From positions 1,190,501 to 1,254,500 of the forward strand of contig NZ_CP042420.1 in NCBI RefSeq assembly GCF_007954625.1: a stretch of DNA of 64,000 nt. The letters are read 5' to 3'. Both the position numbers and the translations under genes were made by a program. Source of the stretch: Leuconostoc lactis. GTDB taxonomy: Bacteria > Bacillota > Bacilli > Lactobacillales > Lactobacillaceae. Of this stretch, positions 46,991 to 56,070 are shown one piece after another. Numbering within the stretch: position 1 is the first letter of the stretch; every line of letters starts with the position of its first letter. The notes beneath the pieces were generated by a model. That model made no database searches. It worked only from the letters and a program-made list of their open reading frames with translations, and was not told where the DNA came from.

Positions 46991-48931
46991 ATGAGTGAAA
47001 CATTAGTAAAACCTGATATTGCCACGCAGACGATTAATCAATTACGATTACTCGCTAACCAAATGATTACCAAAGCGGGCTCGGGTCATCCAGGAATTGC
47101 TTTGGGTGCGGCGCCAATGCTCTATGAATTGTATGCGAATCAATTGGTGATTGACCCGGCACAACCAGAGGCGCTTAATCGCGATCGGTTTGTACTATCA
47201 GCAGGTCATGGGGCCGCGTTACTGTATGCCACTTTGCATGTCGCAGGGTTTGCACTATCGGCTGCTGATTTAGCCGCGTTTCGTCAACCACATTCAAAAA
47301 CGCCTGGGCATCCTGAAGTGGGGGTGACGCCAGGCGTCGATGCCACCACTGGACCGCTGGGACAAGGGTTAGGCATGGCAGTCGGGATGGCGATGGCAGA
47401 AGCTAAGCTTCATGCCCAATTTCCAACGGTCATTGATCACTTCACTTATGCATTAGTTGGGGATGGTGACCTAATGGAAGGTATCAGTCATGAAGTGGCG
47501 ACGCTGGCTGGCCAACAAGCGCTGGCAAAACTGATTGTGTTATACGATGACAATCAGGTGAGCTTAGATGGACAGCGGGCGCGGGCCGATACGGCGGACA
47601 ATGTGGCACGTTTTGCCAGCTATGGTTGGGATGTGCGACGTATTACCGATGGTAATGATTTGGCTGCGATTCATGATGCGATTGAAAATGCCAAATTGTC
47701 ACCAGAACCCACGTTGATTGCGGTGCGGACAACTATTGGTGATTCAGGACCATATGCTGGGACGCATCAAGCCCACGGGACGCCGCTAACACCGGCCCAA
47801 CTCAACGCGTTAGCGGATAATTTAGGCACCACATTAACGCCGAACTTTAGCCTTGATGAACCACTCGTTACTCATATGCGTGACAAAATAAAGCAGCGTC
47901 TCGCACAACAAACAACGCCTAGTGCTGATGAATTACAAGCTTATTTTGAATTTGCGCAATGTCAGAGTCTACAAATACCAACCCTGAATGCTACCGCGCA
48001 GCAACAAGCAGCGCGCACAATTGGAAAAATTACGTTACAAACAGTTGCCCAAACTTGGCCACAGTTGTGGGGTGGAGCCGCGGATTTAGCCAGTTCCACG
48101 CAAACGACGATTACCGATTCATCCTTGTTTGCGCCAGACAATCGCACGGGGCGCAACATTGGATTTGGCGTAAGAGAGTTTGGGATGGGCGCAGTCATGA
48201 ACGGGATTGCGTTACACGGCGGCACCAAAGTATTTGGCAGTACGTTTTTGGCATTCTCCGACTATATGAAGGCCGCTATTCGTTTGAGTGCCTTGCAGCA
48301 TGTTCCCGTCATCTATGTCTTTACCCATGATAGTGTCACAGTTGGTGAAGATGGGCCGACGCATCAACCAATTGAACAGTTAATGGGGTTGCGCCTAATT
48401 CCTGGGGTGAACGTCTTACGACCAGGGACAGCTGAAGAGGTAGCGGCCGCCTGGCACCAAGCCCTGTTATCAACAGACACACCCACGGTTTTAGTCCTAA
48501 GTCGTGGCAGCCTAGGGGTACAGGGCACACCAGTACAAGCGCATCAGGCCATGATTGCTGGGGCAGCGCAAATTGTCGTGGCACCAGCGGCCGTCGTTAA
48601 TTTGATTGCCACAGGGTCGGAAGTGCAATTAGCCCTTGCTGTTAGCCAACAACTCCCACAGCCCAGCCGGGTCATTTCAATGCCAGACTTGCAACGTTTT
48701 CTATCGCTTGATCAGTCAAAAAAAGATGCAATCATCCCCAAAGATCAGGCTAAAAATGTGATAATAGAAGCAGGCACAACGCTTGGTTGGCAGGCTATTG
48801 CCGGCGATGATGGCTTGATATTTGGCCTTGATCATTTCGGCATGAGCGCTGCACCGCAAACCGTTCTTGAAGACGTTGGTTTGGTCGTAGATGTGTTGAC
48901 TGAAAAAATTACGCAATATTTAGGGAGTTAG
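46991..48931 (+). CDS. tkt: Transketolase
   Basis: Thiamine-diphosphate enzyme of 646 aa. TPP motif GDGDLMEGISHEVATLAGQQALAKLIVLYDDN is near residues 157-188, with SGHPGIALGAAPMLYEL and QPIEQLMGLRLIPGVNVLRPG elsewhere. As the first gene of an aromatic operon it can make erythrose 4-phosphate, the co-substrate of DAHP synthase; that need is plain in a phosphoketolase organism, whose main route bypasses the full pentose cycle. GAGGAA precedes the ATG. aroE starts one base after its stop. Confidence 0.94.
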   Translation: MSETLVKPDIATQTINQLRLLANQMITKAGSGHPGIALGAAPMLYELYANQLVIDPAQPEALNRDRFVLSAGHGAALLYATLHVAGFALSAADLAAFRQPHSKTPGHPEVGVTPGVDATTGPLGQGLGMAVGMAMAEAKLHAQFPTVIDHFTYALVGDGDLMEGISHEVATLAGQQALAKLIVLYDDNQVSLDGQRARADTADNVARFASYGWDVRRITDGNDLAAIHDAIENAKLSPEPTLIAVRTTIGDSGPYAGTHQAHGTPLTPAQLNALADNLGTTLTPNFSLDEPLVTHMRDKIKQRLAQQTTPSADELQAYFEFAQCQSLQIPTLNATAQQQAARTIGKITLQTVAQTWPQLWGGAADLASSTQTTITDSSLFAPDNRTGRNIGFGVREFGMGAVMNGIALHGGTKVFGSTFLAFSDYMKAAIRLSALQHVPVIYVFTHDSVTVGEDGPTHQPIEQLMGLRLIPGVNVLRPGTAEEVAAAWHQALLSTDTPTVLVLSRGSLGVQGTPVQAHQAMIAGAAQIVVAPAAVVNLIATGSEVQLALAVSQQLPQPSRVISMPDLQRFLSLDQSKKDAIIPKDQAKNVIIEAGTTLGWQAIAGDDGLIFGLDHFGMSAAPQTVLEDVGLVVDVLTEKITQYLGS

Positions 48932-48932
48932 T

Positions 48933-49766
48933 ATGACAATATATGGTTTGATTGCCCAACCGGCTATGCATTCGCTATCACCAGTGATGCAAAATAGGAT
49001 GATCGCCGCACGGCAAATCGATGCGTATTATCAAGCATTTGATGTTGCACCCGAACAACTGGGTGCTGCGGTTGCAGGATTACGGGTCCTATCAGTTGGT
49101 GGGTTCAATGTGTCGACCCCCCATAAATCAACCATTATCCCGTATTTAGATGAACTCACGCCACAGGCACAACGTTTGCAAGCGGTTAATACGGTGAAAA
49201 ATATAAAGGGGCACTTGATTGGAACGAGCACGGATGGCGATGGCTTTTGGCAAAGTATCCCACGTAACCAACCACATGAACGGGTGGTGTTGCTCGGCAC
49301 TGGTGGTGCTGCGCGTGCCGTTATGGCAACGGCACCACAATACGGGGTGCGACAATTAACCGTTTTCAACCGTGCACATCTGGATTGGTCACAACGGGAA
49401 ACAACCGTGGCGTATCTTAGCCAAGGGATTGGCCAATTGGCCGATTTGGCTGATAATCAAACACTCTCAGCCGCCTTACAGCAAGCCGATTTATTAATTA
49501 ATGCCACAACGGTGGGGATGAATGATGCCCGCACCTTGTTAACAGATTACCAAATTGGCCTCTTGCCACAACATACGTTAGTGGTAGATATGATTTATCG
49601 TAACCAACAAACAGGCCTATTACGTGCCGCTGCCAGTCGTCAATTACCTACGCAAAATGGGTTGGCGATGTTAGTGAATCAAGGCGCATTAAGTTTTGAA
49701 TACTGGTTTAACCAACCAGCTGATCGCCAGTTGATGGCAGAAACAATTCGAGGAATAACAATATGA
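48933..49766 (+). CDS. aroE: Shikimate dehydrogenase
   Basis: Reduces 3-dehydroshikimate with NADPH, 277 aa. Shikimate-binding HSLSP (residues 13-17), catalytic Lys65 in STPHKST and Asp101 in STDGDGF, and the nucleotide-binding GTGGAARAV (122-130). The ribosome site GGGAG lies within the tkt end, and the gene overlaps aroF by 4 bp. Confidence 0.94.
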   Translation: MTIYGLIAQPAMHSLSPVMQNRMIAARQIDAYYQAFDVAPEQLGAAVAGLRVLSVGGFNVSTPHKSTIIPYLDELTPQAQRLQAVNTVKNIKGHLIGTSTDGDGFWQSIPRNQPHERVVLLGTGGAARAVMATAPQYGVRQLTVFNRAHLDWSQRETTVAYLSQGIGQLADLADNQTLSAALQQADLLINATTVGMNDARTLLTDYQIGLLPQHTLVVDMIYRNQQTGLLRAAASRQLPTQNGLAMLVNQGALSFEYWFNQPADRQLMAETIRGITI

Positions 49767-50773
49767 TTATTATTGCAAATAACAATACCACTGCCCAGCA
49801 TTTGGCCGACAACCTGAGCACAGGTGATCCACTTAAACCGGTATTTGTCCACAACAATCGTGTGGCATTAGCCGGTGTTAAAACACTATCTGATGAGCTA
49901 CTGGCCCCTTTTAATAATGATATTATTGATATCATTACCGACCACCATACCGCCATTGCGTCATCGCGTGACTTCCATCCAGAAGATACGGTGATTACGA
50001 CCAAGCATTCTGTCATTGGGGGCGACAATTTTGTTTTCATGGCTGGGCCAGATGCCATTGAAAGTCCGGACCATGTGATGGATATGGGTGAGGTCGTTAA
50101 AAAGGCTGGGGCAACGATTTTACGTGGTGGTGCCTTTAAACCCCGTACGTCACCTTACTCATACCAGGGGAATGGTGAAGCTGGCCTTCAGGCGCATCGT
50201 GCCGCTGCTGATGCGTTAGGGATGGATATGGTCACCGAGATTTTGGATACCCGTGACGTTGAACTCGTGGATCAGTACACGGATATTTTCCAAGTTGGCA
50301 CACGTAACATGCAAAATTTTGCCTTGTTGAAAGCCCTTGGACAAAAGCGGAAGCCCGTTGTCTTGAAACGTGGGATGTCTGCCACGATTGATGACTTGTT
50401 AAATGCTGCCGAATACATTGTGGCTGGTGGGAATACGCAAATTATTTTAATGGAACGCGGTATTCGCACTTACGATAATAAGTACACGCGTAACACCATT
50501 GATGTGTCAGCCATTCCAGTTTTGCAGAGCTTGACCCATTTTCCGGTTATTGCTGATGCCTCACATGCCGCTGGGGTTGCAAAATTTGTGGCACCGTTGG
50601 CTTTGGCAGCGATTGCAGCGGGGGCTCAGGGCTTGATGACGGAGATTCATGATGATCCAGCGCATGCCTTTGTTGACGGGGCGCAAGCACTGACCCCAGC
50701 CGAATTTAGCGCATTAGCAGACAAAGCGCGTCGGGTGCATGAGGTTGTGCAAGCTGATTTAGTGGCGCAATGA
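49763..50773 (+). CDS. aroF: DAHP synthase, class I-beta, with N-terminal ferredoxin-like domain
   Basis: Condenses PEP and erythrose 4-phosphate, the pathway entry step, 336 aa. Residues 1-85 match the ferredoxin-like regulatory domain of the Thermotoga enzyme, which confers Tyr/Phe feedback there; FHPEDTVI marks the linker. Core motifs RGGAFKPRTSPYSYQG (Lys126, Arg128), metal ligands His268 (DASHAAG), Glu294 (MTEIHDDP) and Asp305 are present. The fourth ligand, Cys in the GPC motif of the family, is replaced: the sequence reads MAGPDAIES, with Asp97. Overlaps aroE by 4 bp. Confidence 0.92.
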   Translation: MIIIANNNTTAQHLADNLSTGDPLKPVFVHNNRVALAGVKTLSDELLAPFNNDIIDIITDHHTAIASSRDFHPEDTVITTKHSVIGGDNFVFMAGPDAIESPDHVMDMGEVVKKAGATILRGGAFKPRTSPYSYQGNGEAGLQAHRAAADALGMDMVTEILDTRDVELVDQYTDIFQVGTRNMQNFALLKALGQKRKPVVLKRGMSATIDDLLNAAEYIVAGGNTQIILMERGIRTYDNKYTRNTIDVSAIPVLQSLTHFPVIADASHAAGVAKFVAPLALAAIAAGAQGLMTEIHDDPAHAFVDGAQALTPAEFSALADKARRVHEVVQADLVAQ

Positions 50774-50798
50774 TATTGCATGTGAGAAAGGAGAGACC

Positions 50799-51866
50799 AT
50801 GACGACTGTAACTGTCAATGTTGGCCAACAGGCTTATGACGTTAAAATTGATGATAATAACCACACGCACATTGGCGACGAGATCGCAGCCGTTTGGACA
50901 CCACGGCAAATCGCCTTAATCACCGATAGTCATGTTGGACCACTTTATTTAGCCGATACGACACGCCAACTCGAAGCAGCCGGCTTTCATGTTTTACCAC
51001 TCGAAGTGCCGGCTGGCGAACAATCAAAATCACTCCAAGTTGCCGGTGATCTAATAAGCGCCCTGGCCGAGCATGGGTTTACCCGCAGTGACGGGGTGGT
51101 GGCGTTAGGTGGTGGCGTGATTGGTGATTTAGCCGGCGTGGTAGCGTCACTGTATATGCGCGGCATTGCCTACATTCAAATTGCAACCTCGCTGACAGCG
51201 CAAGTGGATTCATCAGTTGGCGGTAAAACTGCTGTCAATTTAGGCGCGACCAAAAATATTGCTGGCACTTTTTATCAACCTGACTTGGTCTTAGTTGATC
51301 AGACTTACTTAGCTACCTTGCCGGATCGTGATTTAGTGGAAGGCTATGCGGAAGTGGTGAAAACGGCTGCGTTAGCCGGATCCGAATTTTTTAACTTGAC
51401 GGGTGATATTCGGAGTATCTCAGATATTCGCACCCATGCGCAAGCGTTATCAGCCCGCGCTATTGCTTACAAAGCAGCAGTAGTGATGTCGGATGAAAAA
51501 GAAGCCGGTCAACGGCAGTTCCTCAATTTTGGCCACACGTTAGGTCATGCGATTGAATTACTGGCACATGGGGATCTGCGGCATGGTGAAGCAGTGGCGA
51601 TTGGTATGATGGCGTTGACTGAACGTATGGTGCGCGATGGCATTTCACCAGCTGATCTTGTCCCAGCATTACAATCTCGGTTAACGGCAGTTGGTCTGCC
51701 AATTACCTCTGATTTGTTAGGCACACCGGCCTTTTTTGACCGATTGGTCAATGATAAGAAAAATCACGCCGGGACTTTGAACCTGGTTGCGCTCGCTGAG
51801 GTTGGGCAACCCATTATTGTACCTAAAGCGTTATCCGCCATGCCGGAATTTATGGCATCAATTTGA
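50799..51866 (+). CDS. aroB: 3-dehydroquinate synthase
   Basis: Cyclises DAHP to 3-dehydroquinate, 355 aa. NAD-binding GGGVIGDLAGVVASLYMRGI near residues 105-124, TSLTAQVDSSVGGKTAVNLGATKN, and the zinc-binding NFGHTLGHAIE and HGEAVAIGM. AAAGGAGAG precedes the ATG. The order aroF-aroB-aroC continues the operon. Confidence 0.95.
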   Translation: MTTVTVNVGQQAYDVKIDDNNHTHIGDEIAAVWTPRQIALITDSHVGPLYLADTTRQLEAAGFHVLPLEVPAGEQSKSLQVAGDLISALAEHGFTRSDGVVALGGGVIGDLAGVVASLYMRGIAYIQIATSLTAQVDSSVGGKTAVNLGATKNIAGTFYQPDLVLVDQTYLATLPDRDLVEGYAEVVKTAALAGSEFFNLTGDIRSISDIRTHAQALSARAIAYKAAVVMSDEKEAGQRQFLNFGHTLGHAIELLAHGDLRHGEAVAIGMMALTERMVRDGISPADLVPALQSRLTAVGLPITSDLLGTPAFFDRLVNDKKNHAGTLNLVALAEVGQPIIVPKALSAMPEFMASI

Positions 51867-51870
51867 TTTG

Positions 51871-51912
51871 AAAGGAATTGCGCCTGTAGGCGCAACATAT
51901 AATAAGACGATG
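51871..51912 (+). promoter_or_regulatory. aroC ribosome binding site separated from ATG by a hairpin
   Basis: AAAGGAA (51871-51877) is 32 bases before ATG 51910. A perfect 7-bp GC-rich hairpin TTGCGCC-TGTA-GGCGCAA (51878-51895) lies between; folded, it leaves 14 bases. There is no T run, so it is not a terminator, and no nearer ribosome site is seen. Confidence 0.5.
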
Positions 51913-53088
51913 AGATATACAACTGCTGGCGAAAGCCATGGCCCAGAAGAAATTGCTGTGATTGAAGGGATTCCTGCCGGCTTACATCTTACCCAAGAAG
52001 ACATTAACGAACAACTTGCACGACGCCAACGCGGGTATGGTCGAGGTGAACGTCAAAAAATTGAAACAGACACAGTCACTTTTTTAACAGGGGTGCGGCA
52101 TCAGTACACACTCGGCTCACCGATTACTCTTAATGTGCATAATGACGATCACAATAACTGGTCAAAAATTATGGCGCCTAACACGCCGGCTACACCGGAA
52201 AATACGCTCCGGAAAGTATTGCGACCACGACCAGGTCATGCTGATTTGGTGGGGGGAATCAAGTATCGTCACCATGATGATTTACGAAATGTCTTAGAAC
52301 GGTCATCTGCCCGAGAAACGACGATGCGCGTGGCCGTCGGTGCCGTAGCCAAGAAATTATTGGCTGAAATTGGGGTTGATGTCCATGGTTTTGTGGTCAA
52401 TGTTGGGCCAGCTAAATCCGATTTGAGTCAGTTAACCAAGTATCATGACTTACAAGCTTTGCGTGAAGTCACAGAAGGCTTTGAAACCCGCGCCCTTGAC
52501 GCTGCAGCTGATGCGGCGATTCGTGACGTGATTGATAAAACGAAACGCGATGCTAACACGGTCGGCGGTCAGGTGCAAGTCATTGCAACTGGCATGCCAG
52601 TTGGTTTAGGGTCTTATGTGTCAGCTGATGAAAAATTGGACGGTAAAATTGCGCGGGCCATTGTGGGCATTAACGCGTTTAAAGGGGTCCAATTTGGCGG
52701 TGGTTTTGACAATGCTGAAAAATACGGCGACCAAGTGATGGACGAAATTTTTTGGGATGCGGAAAAGGGTTTCTATCGTGGCTCAGACAATTTAGGCGGC
52801 TTTGAAGGTGGGATGACAACTGGGGAAGCGATTGTGGTGCGTGGCGTGGTGAAGCCGATTCCAACACTTTATCGGCCAATGCAGTCGGTTGATATTGATA
52901 CCCACCAAGATCACAAAGCGTCAATTGAACGTTCCGATACGACGGCGGTGACGGCAGCTGCGGTGATTGCCGAAGCGATGGTTGCCATTGAGTTGGCTAA
53001 GGCAGTTTTGGATAAGTTTGATGCCGACAATATTGACCGGATGAAAGAACAGGTCGCAGCCTACCGTGAAGAAGTTCGTCGTTTCTAA
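51910..53088 (+). CDS. aroC: Chorismate synthase
   Basis: Flavin-dependent trans-elimination of phosphate from EPSP, 392 aa. ATG 51910 (MRYTTAGESHGPEEIAVIEGIPAGL) gives the canonical start GESHG; upstream in-frame codons include no usable start. Also RRQRGYGRGERQKIE, the RPGHADLVGGIKY block and ERSSARETTMRVAVGA. FMNH2 must be supplied, which relates to flavin import by RibU. The ribosome site is at an odd distance (see the preceding entry). Confidence 0.95.
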   Translation: MRYTTAGESHGPEEIAVIEGIPAGLHLTQEDINEQLARRQRGYGRGERQKIETDTVTFLTGVRHQYTLGSPITLNVHNDDHNNWSKIMAPNTPATPENTLRKVLRPRPGHADLVGGIKYRHHDDLRNVLERSSARETTMRVAVGAVAKKLLAEIGVDVHGFVVNVGPAKSDLSQLTKYHDLQALREVTEGFETRALDAAADAAIRDVIDKTKRDANTVGGQVQVIATGMPVGLGSYVSADEKLDGKIARAIVGINAFKGVQFGGGFDNAEKYGDQVMDEIFWDAEKGFYRGSDNLGGFEGGMTTGEAIVVRGVVKPIPTLYRPMQSVDIDTHQDHKASIERSDTTAVTAAAVIAEAMVAIELAKAVLDKFDADNIDRMKEQVAAYREEVRRF

Positions 53089-53124
53089 CAAGATATTTTC
53101 AGATAACAGGAAAAAGGAGAGGCT

Positions 53125-54420
53125 ATGATTCGATTAACGCCCGCCCCGACAACGGGCCTACACGGGCAACTAACTGTCCCTGGGGACAAATCTATTTCAC
53201 ACCGCGCCTTAATGTTTGGGGCCATTGCCCAAGGCATGACCGAAATTGAAAATTTCTTAGATTCTGATGATGTGTTACACACCATGCGCATCTTTCAGAA
53301 CTTGGGGGTTCAGATCACACAAACCGGCACACATGTCCGCATTCAAGGACAAGGGCTTGAACATTTTCAGGCGCCCAAAGCGCCATTAGACATGGGCAAT
53401 TCAGGGACCTCCACACGCTTGTTAATGGGATTGTTGAGTAAGCAGCCCTTTGACATGACAATTTTTGGGGATGGGTCATTAAGTCAGCGGCCGATGCAAC
53501 GTGTGTTGGCACCGTTATCACAAATGGGGGCGCAAATTACGTTGACCAATGGTGATAAATTACCAGGTGTGATTCATGCGAATCAAGCGTTAACCGGTAT
53601 CACCTATGAGATGCCAGTGGCGTCTGCGCAAGTTAAAAGCGCGATTATTTTAGCTGGGATGCAGGCAGCGGGACAGACGACCATTATTGAAAAGTTGCCT
53701 TCGCGTGACCATACTGAACGCATGCTGCGCCAATTTGGCGGTCAAATCCAGGCAGATCATGGCGTCATTACCTTGTCACAGCAGCCAACACTGATGGGCC
53801 AACATGTCGTAGTACCAGCTGATATTTCCAGTGCTGCCTTTTTCATTGTGGCTGCCTTGATTACCCCAAATTCTGAGATTACTTTGAAAAATGTGGGCAT
53901 TAATCCAACGCGCGATGGGGTTTTGCGTCTGCTACGGCGGATGGGCGCTGACTTGACGCTGACGCATGTGAATGACGGCTATGAACCGACTGCAGATATT
54001 ACAGTGCGCGCGCAACCGTTGCATGGGATACAAATCACTGCTGCAGATATTCCTAGCGCTGTAGACGAAATTCCGATTTTGGCCTTAGCTGCCACGCAAG
54101 CACAAGGGGATACTATCATTTCGGGTGCGGCTGAACTGCGGGTGAAAGAAACGGATCGCATTGCCACGGTGGTTGCTGAATTAACAAAGTTAGGTGCAGA
54201 TATTGAGGCCTTACCGGATGGGATGATTATTCACGGTGGCACACCACTCCATAGCAGCAATGATTCCACGTTGTTAGAGACGCATGGGGATCATCGGATT
54301 GGCATGATGAATGCAGTGGCCGCTTTGATTGCTCATCAAGATGTTGTGATGACCGGTGAAGATGCGATGAGTGTCTCTTATCCTGGATTTTTGGCCGATT
54401 TGATGCAGGTGATGCGATGA
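53125..54420 (+). CDS. aroA: 5-enolpyruvylshikimate-3-phosphate synthase
   Basis: Transfers enolpyruvyl from PEP to shikimate 3-phosphate, 431 aa. Substrate-binding GDKSISHRALM (Lys22, Arg27), PEP loop LDMGNSGTSTRLLMG, and C-terminal LRVKETDRIATVVAEL and THGDHRIGM. The GNSGTS loop is the Gram-positive type (E. coli has GNAGTA). AAAAGGAGAG upstream. Overlaps tyrA by 4 bp. Confidence 0.95.
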   Translation: MIRLTPAPTTGLHGQLTVPGDKSISHRALMFGAIAQGMTEIENFLDSDDVLHTMRIFQNLGVQITQTGTHVRIQGQGLEHFQAPKAPLDMGNSGTSTRLLMGLLSKQPFDMTIFGDGSLSQRPMQRVLAPLSQMGAQITLTNGDKLPGVIHANQALTGITYEMPVASAQVKSAIILAGMQAAGQTTIIEKLPSRDHTERMLRQFGGQIQADHGVITLSQQPTLMGQHVVVPADISSAAFFIVAALITPNSEITLKNVGINPTRDGVLRLLRRMGADLTLTHVNDGYEPTADITVRAQPLHGIQITAADIPSAVDEIPILALAATQAQGDTIISGAAELRVKETDRIATVVAELTKLGADIEALPDGMIIHGGTPLHSSNDSTLLETHGDHRIGMMNAVAALIAHQDVVMTGEDAMSVSYPGFLADLMQVMR

Positions 54421-55256
54421 ACATTGTTGTGCAAGGGTTAGGAGAAATGGGGGCGTCACTGGCGGTTTGTTTGAATGCCCAACCGGCGCATCACGTGATT
54501 GGCGTTGATCAAGACCCAGATACGTTAACCGTAGCATTAGCTAAAGGAATTGTCGCCGAAACGGCATCACAATTAGCGCCAGCCGCTACGCAAGCTGACG
54601 TCATTATTTTAGCAACACCCGTGACAGGGATTATCCAAGCCTTAAAGACACTCGCGTCGCTGCCTTTGAAACCGGATGTCATCATCACAGATACTGGTTC
54701 GACAAAACGTGACATTATGGCCGTAGCAGCCACGCAACTCGCTCACGTGGCCTTTATTGGTGGTCATGCCATGGCGGGGACGCATTTAAGTGGGGTGACT
54801 GCCGCCAACCCACAGTTATACCAGCAAGCACCCTATTTTCTCATCCCAAATCAAAAAGGGCAGGCTACTTTATCGACATTGCAAACGTTGTTGGCGCCCT
54901 TACAGGCGAACTTTAAAACGATTGACACAACCACCCATGACCACTTGATGGCGATGATTAGTGATGTGCCACATATTGCGGCGTTTGCGTTGATGAATGC
55001 AGCGGTTAAGCAACTTGGGGATGTGGCCGATTTTGGGCAATATGTAGCCGGTGGCTTTAGAGATACCACGCGCATTGCAGCCAGCGATCCTAAGCTTTGG
55101 ACAGACGTTTTAATGAGTAATCAAGCAGCGGTACTTGCCAGTACGCAACAATTGATGGCGGAACTGACTGCATTTAATCAGGCATTGTCCGCACAAGACA
55201 CTGACCAATTGTTACGATTGATTCAATCTGCGCAAAAGGCACGACAACATTTATGA
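54417..55256 (+). CDS. tyrA: Prephenate dehydrogenase
   Basis: NAD-dependent conversion of prephenate to 4-hydroxyphenylpyruvate, 279 aa. Rossmann start IVVQGLGEMGASLAV, DTGSTKRDIM, and the catalytic-region GGHAMAGTHLSGVTAA, followed by the helical dimerisation domain. The Bacillus enzyme carries an extra C-terminal ACT domain for tyrosine inhibition; this one ends without it. Confidence 0.93.
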   Translation: MNIVVQGLGEMGASLAVCLNAQPAHHVIGVDQDPDTLTVALAKGIVAETASQLAPAATQADVIILATPVTGIIQALKTLASLPLKPDVIITDTGSTKRDIMAVAATQLAHVAFIGGHAMAGTHLSGVTAANPQLYQQAPYFLIPNQKGQATLSTLQTLLAPLQANFKTIDTTTHDHLMAMISDVPHIAAFALMNAAVKQLGDVADFGQYVAGGFRDTTRIAASDPKLWTDVLMSNQAAVLASTQQLMAELTAFNQALSAQDTDQLLRLIQSAQKARQHL

Positions 55257-55269
55257 GGTAGCGACAATC

Positions 55270-56070
55270 ATGTTGACATCACCAGAAACATTGCTATTGG
55301 TTGGATTTATGGGCGCCGGCAAAACGACGATTGGTCAGGAAATTGCCCGCCAACACCAAGCCAATTTTATCGATTGCGATTCAGAAATTGAACGCCGCGC
55401 TGGACAAACGATTCCAGAAATTTTTGCCAGTCAAGGTGAGGCGGGTTTTCGTGCGCTGGAAACCCAAGTCTTAGCAGATTTGCAGACGTTTAAAGGCGTC
55501 GTGGCGACTGGTGGTGGGGTGATTGAGCGGCCGGAAAATCGGGCGATATTGAAAGCCTCATCAGCCACGATTATTTATCTGCATGGGAACTTGGAAAGTA
55601 CGATTAGTCGTTTGCTGAACGAAGGTCAACGGCCGTTATTGCAAGAAAAATCAACCGCAGCATTTTTTCAGCTATGGCAATTACGGGATCCGTTATATCG
55701 TAGTGTGGCACATGTCACAGTGGAAACGGTTGGTAAAACGCCTGAACGACTGGCAGCAGAAATTATCGCGTTATTTAGTACGCCGGAAGATGAATTAGAT
55801 TTGTTACAATTACGCTCGGAAATTGATGCGCTTGACCGTCAAATTTTTCAAATGATTGAAAAACGGATGCAAGTTGTGGGTGCTGTGGCGCAGTACAAAG
55901 AAAAATGCGGCATGGCTACCGTACAAACAGCGCGCATGCAACAGATGCGTGATTTATTGAAATATGATTTTGCGCAATCGGCTGATATCTCAGATGACAT
56001 GATTGATCAAATTATGACAATCCTGACAAATTCAGCGATTAATAAAGAAAATAAGCAGTTAAAGCGATGA
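55270..56070 (+). CDS. aroK: Shikimate kinase-chorismate mutase fusion
   Basis: Bifunctional protein of 266 aa. Residues 1-170 are shikimate kinase: P-loop GFMGAGKTT (12-20), DCDSEIE (35-41), GFRALE, GGGVIE (81-86) and lid GQRPLL. Residues 176-257 are an AroQ-type chorismate mutase: LRSEIDALDRQIFQMIEKRMQVVGAVAQYK, with Arg182, Arg199, Lys210 and Arg222 at the catalytic positions of E. coli CM; Gln219 stands where that enzyme has Asp48. The two activities are separate steps of the pathway, interrupted by AroA and AroC. No internal start with a ribosome site is seen at the junction. Overlaps the next gene by 4 bp. Confidence 0.9.
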   Translation: MLTSPETLLLVGFMGAGKTTIGQEIARQHQANFIDCDSEIERRAGQTIPEIFASQGEAGFRALETQVLADLQTFKGVVATGGGVIERPENRAILKASSATIIYLHGNLESTISRLLNEGQRPLLQEKSTAAFFQLWQLRDPLYRSVAHVTVETVGKTPERLAAEIIALFSTPEDELDLLQLRSEIDALDRQIFQMIEKRMQVVGAVAQYKEKCGMATVQTARMQQMRDLLKYDFAQSADISDDMIDQIMTILTNSAINKENKQLKR

